From Delphinus delphis (lineage: Eukaryota; Chordata; Mammalia; Artiodactyla; Delphinidae): DNA of 64,000 nucleotides. Numbering within the stretch: position 1 is the first letter of the stretch; each line of letters starts with the position of its first letter. Shown piece after piece: positions 11,570-22,490 of the stretch. The stretch is taken from positions 31,648,070 through 31,712,069 of the forward strand of contig NC_082698.1 of NCBI RefSeq assembly GCF_949987515.2, written 5' to 3'. Both the position numbers and the translations under genes were made by a program. Under the pieces are notes generated by a model that was not told the DNA's origin, did no database searches, and was given only the letters and a program-made list of their open reading frames with translations.

Positions 11570-11735
11570 ATTAAATTCATGCTAACGGGTACAGGTTTTC
11601 CTCTTGTGGTGATAAAATGTTCTAAAATTGATTGTAGTGATGGCCGCACGATTCTGTGACTATGTTTAAAAACAATGAATTGTAAACTTTAAGCAGGTTA
11701 ATTATATGGTATGTGAATTATATCTCAAAATAATA
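11570..11735 (+). repeat. Old L1 3'-end fragment
   Basis: It resembles the end of old L1 3' UTRs: 'ttgtagtgatggccgcacga' and then 'aattatatctcaaaataa'. It has no duplication and is ancient. Confidence 0.5.
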
Positions 11736-11749
11736 GTAAGATCAACAAC

Positions 11750-11935
11750 TATGGGTTCAAATCTCAACCTCAGCACTTACCAATTGAGAGACTTTAGGTA
11801 GGTCACTTAACTACTCATTCCTTGGTTTCTCATTTGTAAGACAGGGACAGTATCAACTTCAAACAGTTGTTTGAGAACTGAGTTAACATCTGTAAGTTGA
11901 CTGGAACAACACGTGGCTCAATACACACTACAAAC
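11750..11935 (+). repeat. MIR SINE
   Basis: It follows the MIR order: 'gggttcaaatctcaacctca', then 'aggtcacttaactactcatt', then 'cagggacagtatcaact'. It is diverged, as expected of this ancient mammal-wide SINE. Confidence 0.65.
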
Positions 11936-11989
11936 CTGTAGATTAACTAACTAAACCATCACCACTTCCATGTATTGAACACTTACTCT

Positions 11990-12430
11990 GTTAGTTTCCT
12001 ACAGCTGCCATAACAAATTACCACAAACCCATTGGCTTAAAACAATACACATTTACTCTTACAGTTCTGAAGTTCCAAGTTCAAAGTCTGAAATCAATTT
12101 CACTGGACTGAAATCAAGGTGTGGGCAGGGCTACTCTTCCTTTTCCATCTGCTTGATGGCATTCCATGCATTCCGCATTCCACATTCCTTGGCTTGTGGA
12201 CCTCTCCTCCATATTCAAAGCCAGTAGCACAGCATCTTGCTACAGTGGTTGCCTTGCCTTCTTCTGTGTCAGGTCTCCCTCCTCCTCCCTCTTATAAGAC
12301 CATCTGTGATTATCCAGGATCTCCCCAGTTTAAATTCCTTAATTTAATCACATCTGCAAAGACTCTTTCCGTATAAGGTAACATTCATAAATTCTGGGGA
12401 TTCAGAGCTGTAATCTTTGCAGGCTACCAC
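11990..12430 (+). repeat. LTR-like remnant (ERVL-MaLR class, probable)
   Basis: It opens 'ctgttagtttcctacagctg' and runs through 'aaatcaaggtgtgggcaggg' to 'aagactctttccgtataagg'. I recognise this as an old MLT1-like solo LTR. No internal viral genes are present. The subfamily, or even the class, could be wrong. Confidence 0.5.
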
Positions 12431-13119
12431 TGTTACTATATCAACCAAAAACGAAGAAAAAGAAAATAAATCTACGAAAAAGCCCTAACGATTATTTGTA
12501 AGTACACCAAAATAAAGCAATAAAAAAGAAGACATTAAGCAAAAGATGGTATCAAGAACATTTCACACAGCTTAAATTAGAAAATATGAGTACTGCACTA
12601 TTACTTTCTATTTACCAACCTTTGTTCACTGGAAACTTTTCGAGTCCTCCCTACCCTGCCTTTTCAGTTCAGTGCCTAAAAAGTTATTTTGCTGATGACA
12701 CACTGCTTCAGATGTCTTTTGTGCATATGTCTGAGTCTTTATCCACTTGAGCAATACTGTTTCAATTTTATAGTTCAGAGATTCTGACCCTCACCTCCTA
12801 TATCCTGCCAACCAGATCCACCTCCTGGCTCTGGCCTCCTGGGGCCTGCCATGATTATTTGGGAGGGAAAGACTTGGTAATTTTCACTCACACCATACTA
12901 CAATACTTCCTAAAGTTATATAGCCATACAAGGTTCAGCTGCCTAAGATGCTGAGAACTTTATCTCATCTTCTTTCATCTTTCTCAAGACTTTATTGACT
13001 TACTCCTTCTCCGCATCTATTTTACTTCCTTTTATAGTCCCAACTCTCTATCACTGCCCCCCACCCTTTTCTAATAAGCCACAATAAAAAGTTATTCACA
13101 GCTCATTCTTTTTCCTGGA
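12431..13119. other. Unassigned non-coding DNA
   Basis: AT-rich, without a gene or a repeat that I can name. Confidence 0.3.
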
Positions 13120-14110
13120 ATTAAAATTCTCATAGGTAACAATAAAAGTATACAAAAGTAAATGCAGATGTACTACAATTTCACATAGGAGAATATTATG
13201 GTTGAGGAGGGATTACCATATACTTGAAATGACTGGATAGATTTACAAATATCCAATTTTATATCTTAAAAACAGAATATATCTTATTCACAAGTGTTCA
13301 CATTTATAAAAATTCACTACATGCTTAGGCATAAAGAAACCTCAGAAATACTAAAGCCATATTCTCTAATCATTGTGAAATAAAATGAAAAATTAATGGT
13401 TTAAACAAAAATGACAATTACCTGGAACTTTCAAAAAATTATCCTGGGTTAAAGAGACAATAAATGTAATATCAAACTTTTTTGAAAATATAACACCACA
13501 GATAAAAATGTATTGGATCTATTCATAGCTGTAAGTCTCTGTATAAAAACACTAAGGTTTTGGAAAAACTGTTGCAAATATAGTAGAAAAACCTGAATAT
13601 CTTTATTTTATCAAGAGCTCACATAAATTAATTTAAAACATAAACTCCAATAAGTAATAAACAGGCAACGGATGTAAACAGTATACAAAAGAAGAAGCAC
13701 ATTATGTGAAAAATGTCAAATTCACCAGTAATTAAACAAACTAAAACAACATAAAAGTGGACATGATTATTTAAAGAAAAAAACAAAACAAAACACCTAA
13801 GTTGTCAGGGATGCAGCAAAAGGAACTCCTCGTGGGAGCATGAAGGGTCCATCCTTTGGTAAAGCAACTTGTTAATAGTAATCAAGAACTTTAAAAAACA
13901 TTTACAAATTTTAATCCAATAATTCTACTTCTGAGATTCTATCCTCAGCATGCATCCCTACATATGGAAAAACTTCACTCACAAAGATGTTTATTGGAAA
14001 TGGGAACAACCTAAATGTTCAATAACAGGGACACTTAAAAAAAACTATGTGACTATAAAAATTATGCTAACGAAGACTATGCTATAAGGTGGAAAATACT
14101 TGTGCTTCAC
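13120..14110 (+). repeat. Degenerate L1M ORF2 fragment
   Basis: From about 13700 the order matches L1 ORF2 3' text: 'aattcaccagtaattaaac', 'tccaataattctacttctga', 'gggaacaacctaaatgttca'. The part before 13600 is a weaker match. Stops occur in all frames. Confidence 0.5.
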
Positions 14111-14405
14111 TGCTACACTGAAAGTCAGGCTTTAAAACTGTATGTATAGCCTAACAATCACAATGTCACCTCGTAATTTTTCAAGGTTGTAGTCAAATAA
14201 GTGCTAAAAAAGAGAAACAACCCAGGCATAGAAAAAGGAACTACAAGGAAACACACCAAAATATTGTCATGAGCGATTGTTTTTCTTTCTCCTCTAATCC
14301 ATATTTCATGTCTTCTTTAATGAGTATATGCCATATTACTTATATCTTCACAGACAGAAAGAAATTGTCCACATCCTCCTTATGGATCAGAAGGAAACAC
14401 CTTTT

Positions 14406-14613
14406 GTGTGTGTGTGTGTGTGTGTTACGTGGGCCTCTCACTGTTGTGGTCTCTCCTGTTGTGGAGCACAGGCTCCGGACGCGCAGCCTCAGCAGCCACG
14501 GCTCACGGGCCGAGCCGCTCCGTGGCATGCGGGATCCTCGCGGACTGGGGCACGAACCTGCGTCCCCTGCATCAGCAGGCGGACTCTCAACCACTGCGCC
14601 ACCAGGGAAGCCC
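14406..14613 (-). mobile_element. CHR-2 SINE, antisense, with TG-repeat tail
   Basis: Bounded by AGGAAACACCTTTT at 14392-14405 and 14614-14627. The tail side, where poly-T is expected, consists of about nine TG units. The body is a typical CHR-2 ending at 'gccaccagggaagccc'. Confidence 0.95.
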
Positions 14614-14627
14614 AGGAAACACCTTTT

Positions 14628-15344
14628 TACGTAGGGCATGTACTGCCATTGTTCCTGGGTCTCTAAATTCATTTTGATACTCTAGCACAAAAACTGTGGG
14701 ATGGAAGTATGTTAGGCAAACTCCCTCTTGCCTTCTCTACTCCAACGACTTCTTTTTTCCTTATGATTCCCTCAATTTTCCAAAACCAAAGAAATCCTAT
14801 CGGTCCTCTCTGCATTCACTATCCTCCTTTGCGTCTGGGATCATTCTCACCTCACTTCTGCAGTGCAGACAGTGCCCCCCTGGCACGCTGCTCCCAGTCT
14901 CAGAGTCCTGAATCCTTGCTAGCCCCAGCTCTCGGGCACTCCAAACACCCAGCAAAGGGTTCTGGGGCAACCAAATGTTCTGTTCCAGTACTTCTCAGGT
15001 TGGAGGAAGGGAATGAAAGCAGCATAAGGAATCTTGGAGCCGCAGAGAAAAGCTGGGAGATGTTTAGGAAATCCAACACAGGGCCTTTATGTGCAATTAC
15101 AGATTGTATGTGATAAAGATTCAGATTTGTTTCTTGTATGGCAAAATTCTAGGACATATGTTTACTGAAAGAACAAAGGAATGCATGAATTAGGTTTCCC
15201 ATCATCCTGCAATGACATAACTGATCAGTGACTCAAAGTGGTAGCTTCAGAGGAGGGGGCGGGGCAGGGAGCACTGGGGAAGGGAGGGCTTGGTTGTTTG
15301 GTACCAAAATAAGCCCTGACACTACGGCTTGCAATGACACTATG
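14628..15344. other. Unassigned non-coding DNA
   Basis: It contains a 134-codon plus-strand open stretch (14709-15113) for which I see no family, splice signals or conservation argument. Most likely chance. Confidence 0.35.
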
Positions 15345-15512
15345 ACATGGCTAGTCGAAGTGTGGCCTATGTAGGGGCAGCATTACTAACACCTGGGAGC
15401 TTGCTAGAAATGCACAATCTCAGACCCCACTCCAGAGCTGCGGGATCAGAATCTGCATTTTAACAAGATCCCCAATGATGCACATGCATATCGAAGTTTA
15501 AGAAATACTGCC
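15345..15512 (+). repeat. MER5A-like hAT-Charlie element
   Basis: It shows the MER5A phrases 'acctgggagcttgctagaaatg', shortened here, 'gatcagaatctgcattttaa' and the end 'gtttaagaaatactg'. A short non-autonomous DNA transposon fossil. Confidence 0.75.
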
Positions 15513-16319
15513 TCCGAACACACACACGTTCACCAAGACAAAGGCAGTGCCTCTGCTCATCTGCACTTCCATCAAACCTTCAAGAGGTTTGATGATTCTT
15601 CACCACAAGGGCTGCCCTCAACTTTGGCCTCCCTCCAAACTTTTTCAGGGAATGGAGCTCACAAGGAACAGACCCGATGGGATGTGCCCCAGTCCTCACC
15701 TTCACTCTGCATAGGCAGGTGGAATTAAACAGTAATGCCCTTCGGCACAACCACTGGTTATGGAGTGCAGAAGCAACCATAAAGACAACACAAGGGAGAA
15801 AATACTCTTAAAATACGGTTTGGCCAAGTAAAAGCAAGACCAATCACTGCCATTTGTAAAAAACTGTTTACCACATGTGCCCAATGACCATGCAAGACAA
15901 TCATGATTAAAGAAATCATTTAATATGCACCTGTTGACTTTGTAAAGGTTTATTAGATTACAGGACTGGTAATCCCAAACTCATAATCAAGGCTAAACTT
16001 TGGACTTCTGCCTGCAAATCTCCAGGATGAACATGTAAATAGGTTCCCTACTTGGAACCTGGAAAAAAGTGAAAAAAGCTTTTTATTCTTAAATCTAGGC
16101 TGCAGTTTTGGTAAAAGAGAAAGGTCTTTAAGCACTGCTGGGATGTGGAAGGGCTTATTGTGGGCACCAGACTCTACTCATCTTTCTAGGTCCAACTGAA
16201 GCATTCCACATCTTTGAGAAGTTTTCCCCCAAATCATCAATCCCTGTTCTGTTTCTCATGGGATTTTCCTTAAACTTCTATTATGGCTCTTAGGGAGGTA
16301 GGAGAACTTATCTATTAGG
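15513..16319. other. Unassigned non-coding DNA
   Basis: No named repeat and no gene. Composition is less AT-rich than neighbouring DNA, so conserved regulatory sequence is possible but cannot be judged from one genome. Confidence 0.3.
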
Positions 16320-16540
16320 AACCCATGCTTTGCAGCCTAACTATATTGGTCTAAATTCCCCCTTTGCCTATTACTATCTGGATGATGTTGGCCAAGTAAC
16401 TTCCCTCCACAGCTGTAAGATGCAGAAATCTCTATCATAGGTTTTTTTGGGAAGATGACATGAGACAATGCCAGATGTATGTATAAAAATTACAGTGCCT
16501 TGCACATAATAAAAAACCAATGTTAGCTATGATTGTTAGC
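16320..16540 (+). repeat. MIR SINE
   Basis: MIR-like order: 'ttggccaagtaacttccctc', 'cagctgtaagatgcagaaat', then 'cagtgccttgcacataataa' and 'tgttagctatgattgttag'. Confidence 0.6.
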
Positions 16541-17169
16541 ACTTCACAGTCTGGCTTCAATTAGAGTTGGTTGTATATATGTCTGCCTCCCTTACTAGAC
16601 TGTGAGCAAACTGTTTATATCCCACACATCTGGCACAGGGACTTACAAATGGAAGACACAATAATATTTGTCAAACGGGTTTGAAGGTACGCCAAGAAAA
16701 GGAAAGGGAGGGTGCTGAAACAAATTTAATGTACTTTATGATTTTATCCAGGGCCAACCTCTGTGGTGTTTGTTTTTCTTCTATTACCAGAGTATGTTGT
16801 CTCAGACTACAAGATTGGTCGCTATAAAATTGGGCTGGCGGGACACTATTTCTGGAACCAGATGTTCTGTTCAGAGATAGTGAAGTTGTGCTGCGAGGCA
16901 TCTGAAATCTCCAGTTTGGTTCTCAGCTGAAAGGGGACTGGGGGCTGAAGTTCAGCCAGAACTGGACGGGCCAAATGGGGTGCCCTAGCATAGAGTCACA
17001 TCAGCTCTGAAGGTCACCCACCCAGAAGAAATGCATTTTGTTTTTCAGTGTATTCACTTAGAGGGATGTCTTTACATATTGCACAAAAGAGCTGTTTGTA
17101 CCAGCAGGACTCCACTGCAAACTCAAAGGTCCCCTTTTAAACCAGCCTACTGACGCTTGGATGAACATC
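16541..17169. other. Unassigned non-coding DNA
   Basis: No gene or named repeat was seen. Confidence 0.3.
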
Positions 17170-17330
17170 AACTAAGATAGTATTACTTAGCTTACTAAAT
17201 ATTTATTGAGTGCCCATTATGTGTTAAACACTGTGCTAGACACTGCAGATCCAAAGGTAAATAAAGAAATTATAGTCAGGGGAAGGTTGGGAAGCAATGC
17301 AGAAGGCAGGAGTGTGGACAAATATGACAA
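17170..17330 (+). repeat. Ancient mammal-wide repeat, class uncertain
   Basis: It starts 'aaatatttattgagtgccca' and continues 'ttaaacactgtgctagacac', a phrase shared by several ancient repeats. I cannot place it more exactly. A sister copy is at 44005-44125. Confidence 0.45.
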
Positions 17331-17439
17331 GTGCCACCTTAGGTGTAAGTGGTGAGGTATTGCAGAAACATCCAATATAAGGCTACTATAAGGCTTAAAG
17401 GAGGGACTAACAATCAAGATGAGGCTTGAAGGAGTGATT

Positions 17440-17635
17440 GCCACAGCTAACATTTATTGAGCACATATTATATACATCAGGCCCTGTTCTGAGAACCCTG
17501 CATGAATCCCTCATTTAGTCCTTACAACAACCCTGTGAGGTAGATAACATTATTCTCTTCATTTTAAAGATGAGGAGACTGAGGCTCACAGGACAGGGTG
17601 GAGCTGGGATTCAAACTTGAGCAGCTTGGTTCCAG
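17440..17635 (-). repeat. MIR SINE, antisense
   Basis: The plus strand shows reverse-complement MIR: 'aacatttattgagcacatat', 'acaaccctgtgaggtagata' and 'gatgaggagactgaggctca'. Confidence 0.8.
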
Positions 17636-18119
17636 ACTAAAGGAGGAGGAGAGGGCCAAATCAGCCTTCAAGGCAGAGGCAAGTGTCTTGAAACAATCTG
17701 GAAGGGAGGAAAGAAGTTCCCCAAGTCCCTTGAGGAACTGAAAGTGTCTGGGGGTGGGGACAGAAGTTCAGAGATGACTCAGCTCAATCTGCAGGTTAGA
17801 AGGGAAACCAGAGGCAGGGGATTTCTAGTCTGCTTTGGACTTTTGAAAACGAGCTGTGTGATTCCTGCCATCTAACCCCTCCTGGCTTCAGTCTCTCCCT
17901 TTTGTAAAAGTCAATAATAACAATACCTGGGCCCTACCACAGACAATGGCCACGGGCACCAAATGGGAAAAATGCATGTAAACTTGATAGCAAAGAACAA
18001 ATTCCTTACCAGACTTGAGATTTCACCAGTATCATTTCCCCTGTAGCTTCAAAGATTTGCAAACCCAAATCAACAACGTGGAAGCAGTAACAAGAGACTC
18101 TGAAGTGGAGCAACAGGGT

Positions 18120-18364
18120 AGGGAAATAGACCCTCGGACCCTGCGTCTGTCGCCTGCATTCAAATTCACCACTTACTGTGTGATCCCAAGGTAAGCTACT
18201 CTCTCACTACCTCAACTCCATCATCTGGGAAATGGGGATGATAATGATAGCACTCACCTTATAAGTTGCTGTGAGGAATAAGTAACACGTGTAATACGCT
18301 TAGAACAGCTCCCAGCACAGAGTAAAGACGAAAACGTTAACAGCTATCATTACTGTCATTATTA
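18120..18364 (+). repeat. MIR SINE
   Basis: Nearly full MIR order: 'attcaaattcaccacttact', 'catctgggaaatggggatga', 'gctgtgaggaataagtaaca', 'cttagaacagctcccagcac'. Among the better-preserved MIR copies in the window. Confidence 0.8.
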
Positions 18365-19291
18365 AGAACTCTACTGACTACTCATCCCATTCCTCCACGT
18401 TGTATGTGATAAAAACATGTGGGGATATTAGAGACCAGAGCTGATGAAGGTTTGCAACCCTACACAACCACGATGCTGCAGACATTCTTCCTGGCTCCCA
18501 CGGGCTGGCAAGCAGCTGGCTCTCTGTCCTGGCAAAAAATGCCCAAAAGAGGTAAAGGACAGAGACCGCACACCATCTGTACAAACCAGGCTGCTCTCGC
18601 AGTTTTTAGACAAAATCTAAATATAGTCCGTCCGATAAGCCTTGCTTTTTAAAAATAAAACTGTTCTTCGTACCTATACCCCTTCCCTCCCTCCCCACAC
18701 CCATGCACACTCCCCCACACCTCCCAAGAAAAGTTTAGTCTTTTGTAAGACATACTCTCGGGTCCTGTTGTGACAGGCTCTTGCCACATTAACTTCTCTG
18801 TCTAATTCCAGGCAGAGAAGCCTTTGCTAATTTCACAACAGGAACGCACACAGGAAATTCGAGAACAAGGCAAATCTACACACAGAGCCCAGCATCTTCA
18901 AGCAAACTCACTGAGGTACTGACCCGAAGCAAGACGACTCTGGACTGTAAATGAGGCAGCTGCCTCCTAAACTGCGAGGGGACGGAAGAAGTCTTTTGCC
19001 TCTAAAAAACCAGATCTGAATACCAATTGCTAATGAATATTCATGAGCTGCTCCAGCTTGCTCAGGAGCCACCCTTGACTCTAACCCCAGAGCCTGGCTT
19101 CCTAAAATGTTTCCCAGAGTTTTTTCTCTGCCTCCTCTCAGAAGGAGAGGGTGGAAAAGTGTATTTAGGGCTTTTTGCCTCTTGCTCTTTCAAGTACTTG
19201 CTTTTGGTCCGGGCTTTTGGTTTTCTTTTTTCCTTTTTTTTTTTTTTTTGTTTGTTCTTAAGGATTCAGATCAAATCAATTTTGCTCTTAC
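18365..19291 (-). other. ENTPD1: Start of ENTPD1 intron 1
   Basis: The region lies immediately downstream of the inferred ENTPD1 splice donor on the minus strand. It is not obviously repetitive and has moderate GC. No second ENTPD1 exon, encoding the N-terminal membrane helix, was found between here and position 1, so intron 1 must exceed about 19 kb. Known mammalian ENTPD1 has a very long first intron, which fits. Confidence 0.5.
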
Positions 19292-19373
19292 CCCTTCTAT
19301 CTTCCATAATTGGCAGCTTTTGTTTTCTTCCTCTTTGCTCTTTATTTTTCAGCCTCTGCTTGCTGTGGTCGGT
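19292..19373 (-). CDS. ENTPD1: ENTPD1 (CD39) exon 1: 5' UTR and first 16 coding bases
   Basis: ENTPD1 is a two-pass plasma-membrane ecto-nucleotidase that hydrolyses extracellular ATP and ADP to AMP. On the minus strand the ATG lies at 19307-19305 and encodes M-E-D-R-R plus the first base of a Glu codon. The donor GTAAGA begins at 19291. Human ENTPD1 starts M-E-D-T-K-E, and the sequence before the ATG ('gaaaacaaaagctgcc') matches the human 5' UTR as I recall it. The phase-1 break would join a Glu codon. The 5' boundary near 19373 is approximate. All further exons, including the first membrane helix and the apyrase motifs, are outside the window. Main risk: the call rests on a short match. Confidence 0.75.
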
Positions 19374-19450
19374 CTCAGTGAGAGAGGTACTCAAGGAACA
19401 GAGATATAACAGACCCTCGGGCTCGTGGGAGGGGCTAAATTAGCCTGCCC
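19374..19450 (-). promoter_or_regulatory. ENTPD1: Putative ENTPD1 core promoter
   Basis: Upstream of the inferred first exon, reading on the minus strand, there is a TATA-like GTTATATC (plus 19402-19409). It sits about 30 bases from the estimated start. A GC/KLF-type box, GCCCCTCCC (plus 19427-19435), lies further up. Spacing suits a TATA-type promoter. The start site itself is inferred, not seen. Confidence 0.45.
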
Positions 19451-19725
19451 CGTTTCGGAAGGAACCTCAAACCCTATGTCTTTTTCATTGAAAGGACAGA
19501 CTGGCCGAGAAGTCCAACAGCTCATTCCCCTAAAGCTTCCCCAGGTTGCAATTTTTTGTATCCTGAAACAATGTATGTTCAGATATCTCTCTTCAGCTCT
19601 TTCCCTCTCCCTTTGTTACAGAAATCCATTTTTCCCCTAAAAAGTATATCTTGGCTGCAAGCAAAAAAAAAAAGCTACTTACTTTTTGCAATTTTGAAGC
19701 AAGATAACAAGAAACTTGTTACCTT

Positions 19726-20059
19726 TATTCTGCTCTGCAGTAGTTATTTCCACTATTTTATCTTCCAGGTCACTTATCTGTTCTTCTGCCTCAGTTATTC
19801 TGCTATTGATCCCTTCTAGAGTATTTTTAATTTCATTTATTGTGTTGTTCGTCATTGCTTGTTTCCTCTTTAGTTCTTCTAGGTCCTTGTTAAATGTTTC
19901 TTGCATTTTCTCTATTCTATTTCCAAGATTTTGGATCATCTTTACTATCATTATTCTGAATTCTTTTTCAGGTAGACTGCCTATTTCCTCTTCATTTGTT
20001 AGGTCTGGTGGGTTTTTATCTTGCTCCTTCATCTGCTGTGTGTTTTTCTGTCTTCTCAT
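19726..20059 (-). pseudogene. L1 ORF1 N-terminal fragment
   Basis: The minus-strand frame from 20059 encodes a polar N-terminus, 'SLPEKEFRIMIVKMIQNLGN', and a heptad-rich coiled coil ('ISDLEDKIVEI'), all typical of L1 ORF1p. It is open up to the insertion boundary, and the last 15 or so codons of the open frame are host flank. The RRM and C-terminal RNA-binding domains are absent. Confidence 0.85.
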
Positions 20060-20907
20060 TTTGCTTATCTTACTGTGTTTGAGGTCTCCTTTTTGCAGTC
20101 TGCAGGTTCGTAGTTCCCGTTGTTTTTGGTGTCTGTCCCCAGTGGCTAAGGTTGGTTCAGTGGGTTGTGTAGGCTTCCTGGTGGAGGGGACTAGTGCCTG
20201 TGTTCTGGTGGATGAGGCTGGATCTTGTCTTTCTGGTGGGCAGGTCCATGTCTGGTGGTGTGTTTTGGGGTGTCTGTGGCCTTATTATGATTTTAGGCAG
20301 CCTCTCTGCTAATGGGTGGGGTTGTGTTCCTGTCTTGCTAGGCGTTTGGCATAGGGTATCCAGCACTGTAGCTTGCTGGTCGTTGAGTGAAGCTGGGTCT
20401 TGGTGTTGAGATGGAGATCTCTGGGAGATTTTCGCCGTTTGATATTACGTGGAGCTGGGAGGTCTCTTGTGGACCAGTGTCCTGAAGTTGGCTCTCCCAC
20501 CTCAGAGGCACAGCACTGACTCCTGGCTGTAGCACCAAGAGCCTTTCATCCACACGGTTGCAACCTTGCCCGCCGACCATGCTCACCCAGTGTGCCCACA
20601 GAGTCTGGCGCTGGGTAGGGGGCGGGCTTCAGGGACCCTTCCTCGCTCCTGGCCTCTCTCCCGCGGTGTCCTCTCCGCTGCTGCTGCCACTCCCTCTTTC
20701 TCTGGGCTTCTATTGCTCAGCGGGCGCCTGCCACTACCAGCCGCTGGCACCCAGCCCCAGCCGGCCAAGCCCATGGAATTGGAAACCAGCAACAATGTAG
20801 ATCTTTTAGGATGTGTTTGATCTTAAAGGACTACCTGCTAGTGTTGGAGCGTCTCCTGCAGAGGCGGGGGGTGGCTGTGGCTCACCGTGGGGACAAGGAC
20901 ACTGTCC
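19726..20907 (-). mobile_element. L1 5'-end fragment (5' UTR plus start of ORF1) without poly-A
   Basis: Identical 17-bp duplications AAGAAACTTGTTACCTT (19709-19725 and 20908-20924) enclose 1,182 bp. On the minus strand the fragment reads a GC-rich L1 5' UTR (20907 to about 20090), then the ORF1 N-terminus. It stops at 19726 with neither ORF1 C-terminus, ORF2 nor an A-tail. It lies about 350 bp upstream of ENTPD1 exon 1 and in the same orientation, so its promoter would point into that gene. Confidence 0.85.
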
Positions 20908-20924
20908 AAGAAACTTGTTACCTT

Positions 20925-21789
20925 GATACCCACCGGAAAAACTGTGGGACCCAAGAACAGTTCTTCCAGCCCCATGAATCTGATCACTTCTGGTCCCCTA
21001 ATGAGCAATCCCTTTTAGAGGCTCATTACACCAGAAGAGCAACGGGTCACCCTAGCAAAAGATGCTGTGGCGGGAGAAAGCGTGGTATTGGTCAGAAGGC
21101 AGGGTGGGACGGCAGGGGAGGCTGCTCGCTGGGAACAGCTGTCCAGCTGTACTGATGCAAGTTGTCTACGTTTTCCAAACCTAGACCTCCTATCTCTGAA
21201 GTCTTATGAGCAAGAATTGCTACACCCAGGCTTTGCCAACATGACCCAAATGCAGATGAGAAACTGACCGAAACATTTTAAAACTGTGTATATGAAGTTA
21301 TTTTGAAATCAGGACAACAGCCAAGCCTCAGAGAGGAAGGTAAGTTCCCAAGTCCCAGGGCTGCCTGTCTGGGCAGCTTCCCCCTCCACAAGGCTGTCAC
21401 AAACCTTAGCATTTTAGATTTGAAAGAGACCTCGGACATCTAGTCTAAGCAAGGATAGAGGCGTGGAGATGTTAAGCTACAAGTTCATGTTCACATTGAG
21501 AGCAGGGAGCTGGTTGCTACCGTGCTCTCCAGCACTTAATATAGTTCCTCCCACGGTGTAGGCTCTCAGTAAATTTTTGATAAATGGTTGAGTTAATAAA
21601 CAGCAGCAAAGCAGAACATAGATCTGATTTCACTGATTGCTAGTTCATGCTCTTTCTACACTGTTTCTTCAGCATGAGAGGTGGTATCTAAAGCCAATTG
21701 TACCATAAGACATTTTTCTTCCAAATATACCATAAGCCATTAAATTTGTCACCAATAAAGATTGTTTTTGACTCTATATATAACATATA
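20925..21789. other. Intergenic DNA upstream of ENTPD1
   Basis: No gene was recognised. The 114-codon open stretch starting at 20811 straddles the L1 boundary, so it is chimeric and not a gene. Confidence 0.35.
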
Positions 21790-21899
21790 TTCTCCATTAT
21801 ACTTTTAATCATACTTCAATAAAGGCAGGGGCTTTTTTTAGTTTAGGCATCTCTGCAATCTGCACAGTGCTCAGCAGCATAGTATGTGCTCAATAAATG
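21790..21899 (+). repeat. L2 3'-end fragment
   Basis: It carries the L2 tail phrase: 'ctgcacagtgctcagcagca' followed by 'atgtgctcaataaatg'. Confidence 0.6.
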
Positions 21900-21908
21900 T
21901 TTGGTGCT

Positions 21909-22037
21909 GGACTGCCCTGGTGGTCCAGTGGTTAAGACTGCGCTTCCACTGCAGGGGGCATGGATTCGATCCCTGGTCAGGGAACTATGATCCCACAAGC
22001 CGCATGGTGCGGCCCCCAAAAATAAATAAATAAAAAT
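21909..22037 (+). mobile_element. CHR-type SINE, short form
   Basis: It starts 'ggactgccctggtggtccag' and ends with an AAAT repeat tail. Duplications TTTGGTGCT lie at 21900-21908 and 22038-22046. Confidence 0.9.
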
Positions 22038-22240
22038 TTTGGTGCTTTAATAAATCTGGGTCTGTACAATACTCTTTCTTCACCTTACTAAAGGTTTCAG
22101 ATTTACAGCATTTGCCATTTATAATAAAAACTAATTATACTAAATGAAAATCCAGTGGATGCCTTCTCCCGAGCCAGTTTAGACTCCATTTCTAATAATA
22201 TTGGTTTGATATCTGTGCTATTGTGGTAAAAAAATTTTTT

Positions 22241-22490
22241 ACTCTTTTTTTATTTAATTAATTTTATTGGAGTATAGTTGCTTTATCATATGTGTTTACA
22301 ATATGTATTTTGTGTTAGTTTCTACTGTACAGCAAAGTGAATCAGCTATACGTATACATATATCCCCTCTTTTTTGGATTTCCTTCCCATTTAGGTCACC
22401 ACAGAGCAGTGAGTAGAGTTCCCTGAGCTATATAGTATATTCTCATTAGTTATCTATTTTATACATAGTATCAATAGTGTATATATGTCA
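22241..22490 (-). mobile_element. L1 3' UTR fragment, antisense
   Basis: The plus strand carries 'ttattggagtatagttgctt' and 'tctactgtacagcaaagtga', the typical 3' end of cetartiodactyl L1 elements in reverse complement. The A-tail faces left. The same region is in the 9074-9180 copy and in sense at 7000-7150. Confidence 0.8.

Noticed and set aside
11990..12430. Possible provirus
   Set aside because: Only LTR-like text is present, without internal genes or a second LTR nearby. At most a solo LTR.
14709..15113. 134-codon plus-strand open frame
   Set aside because: No domain, no splice signals supporting an exon, and low coding character. Left as unassigned DNA.
19027..19443. 138-codon plus-strand open frame over ENTPD1 exon 1
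   Set aside because: It is rich in Leu/Phe from T-rich runs and antisense to the exon and promoter. No recognisable domain.
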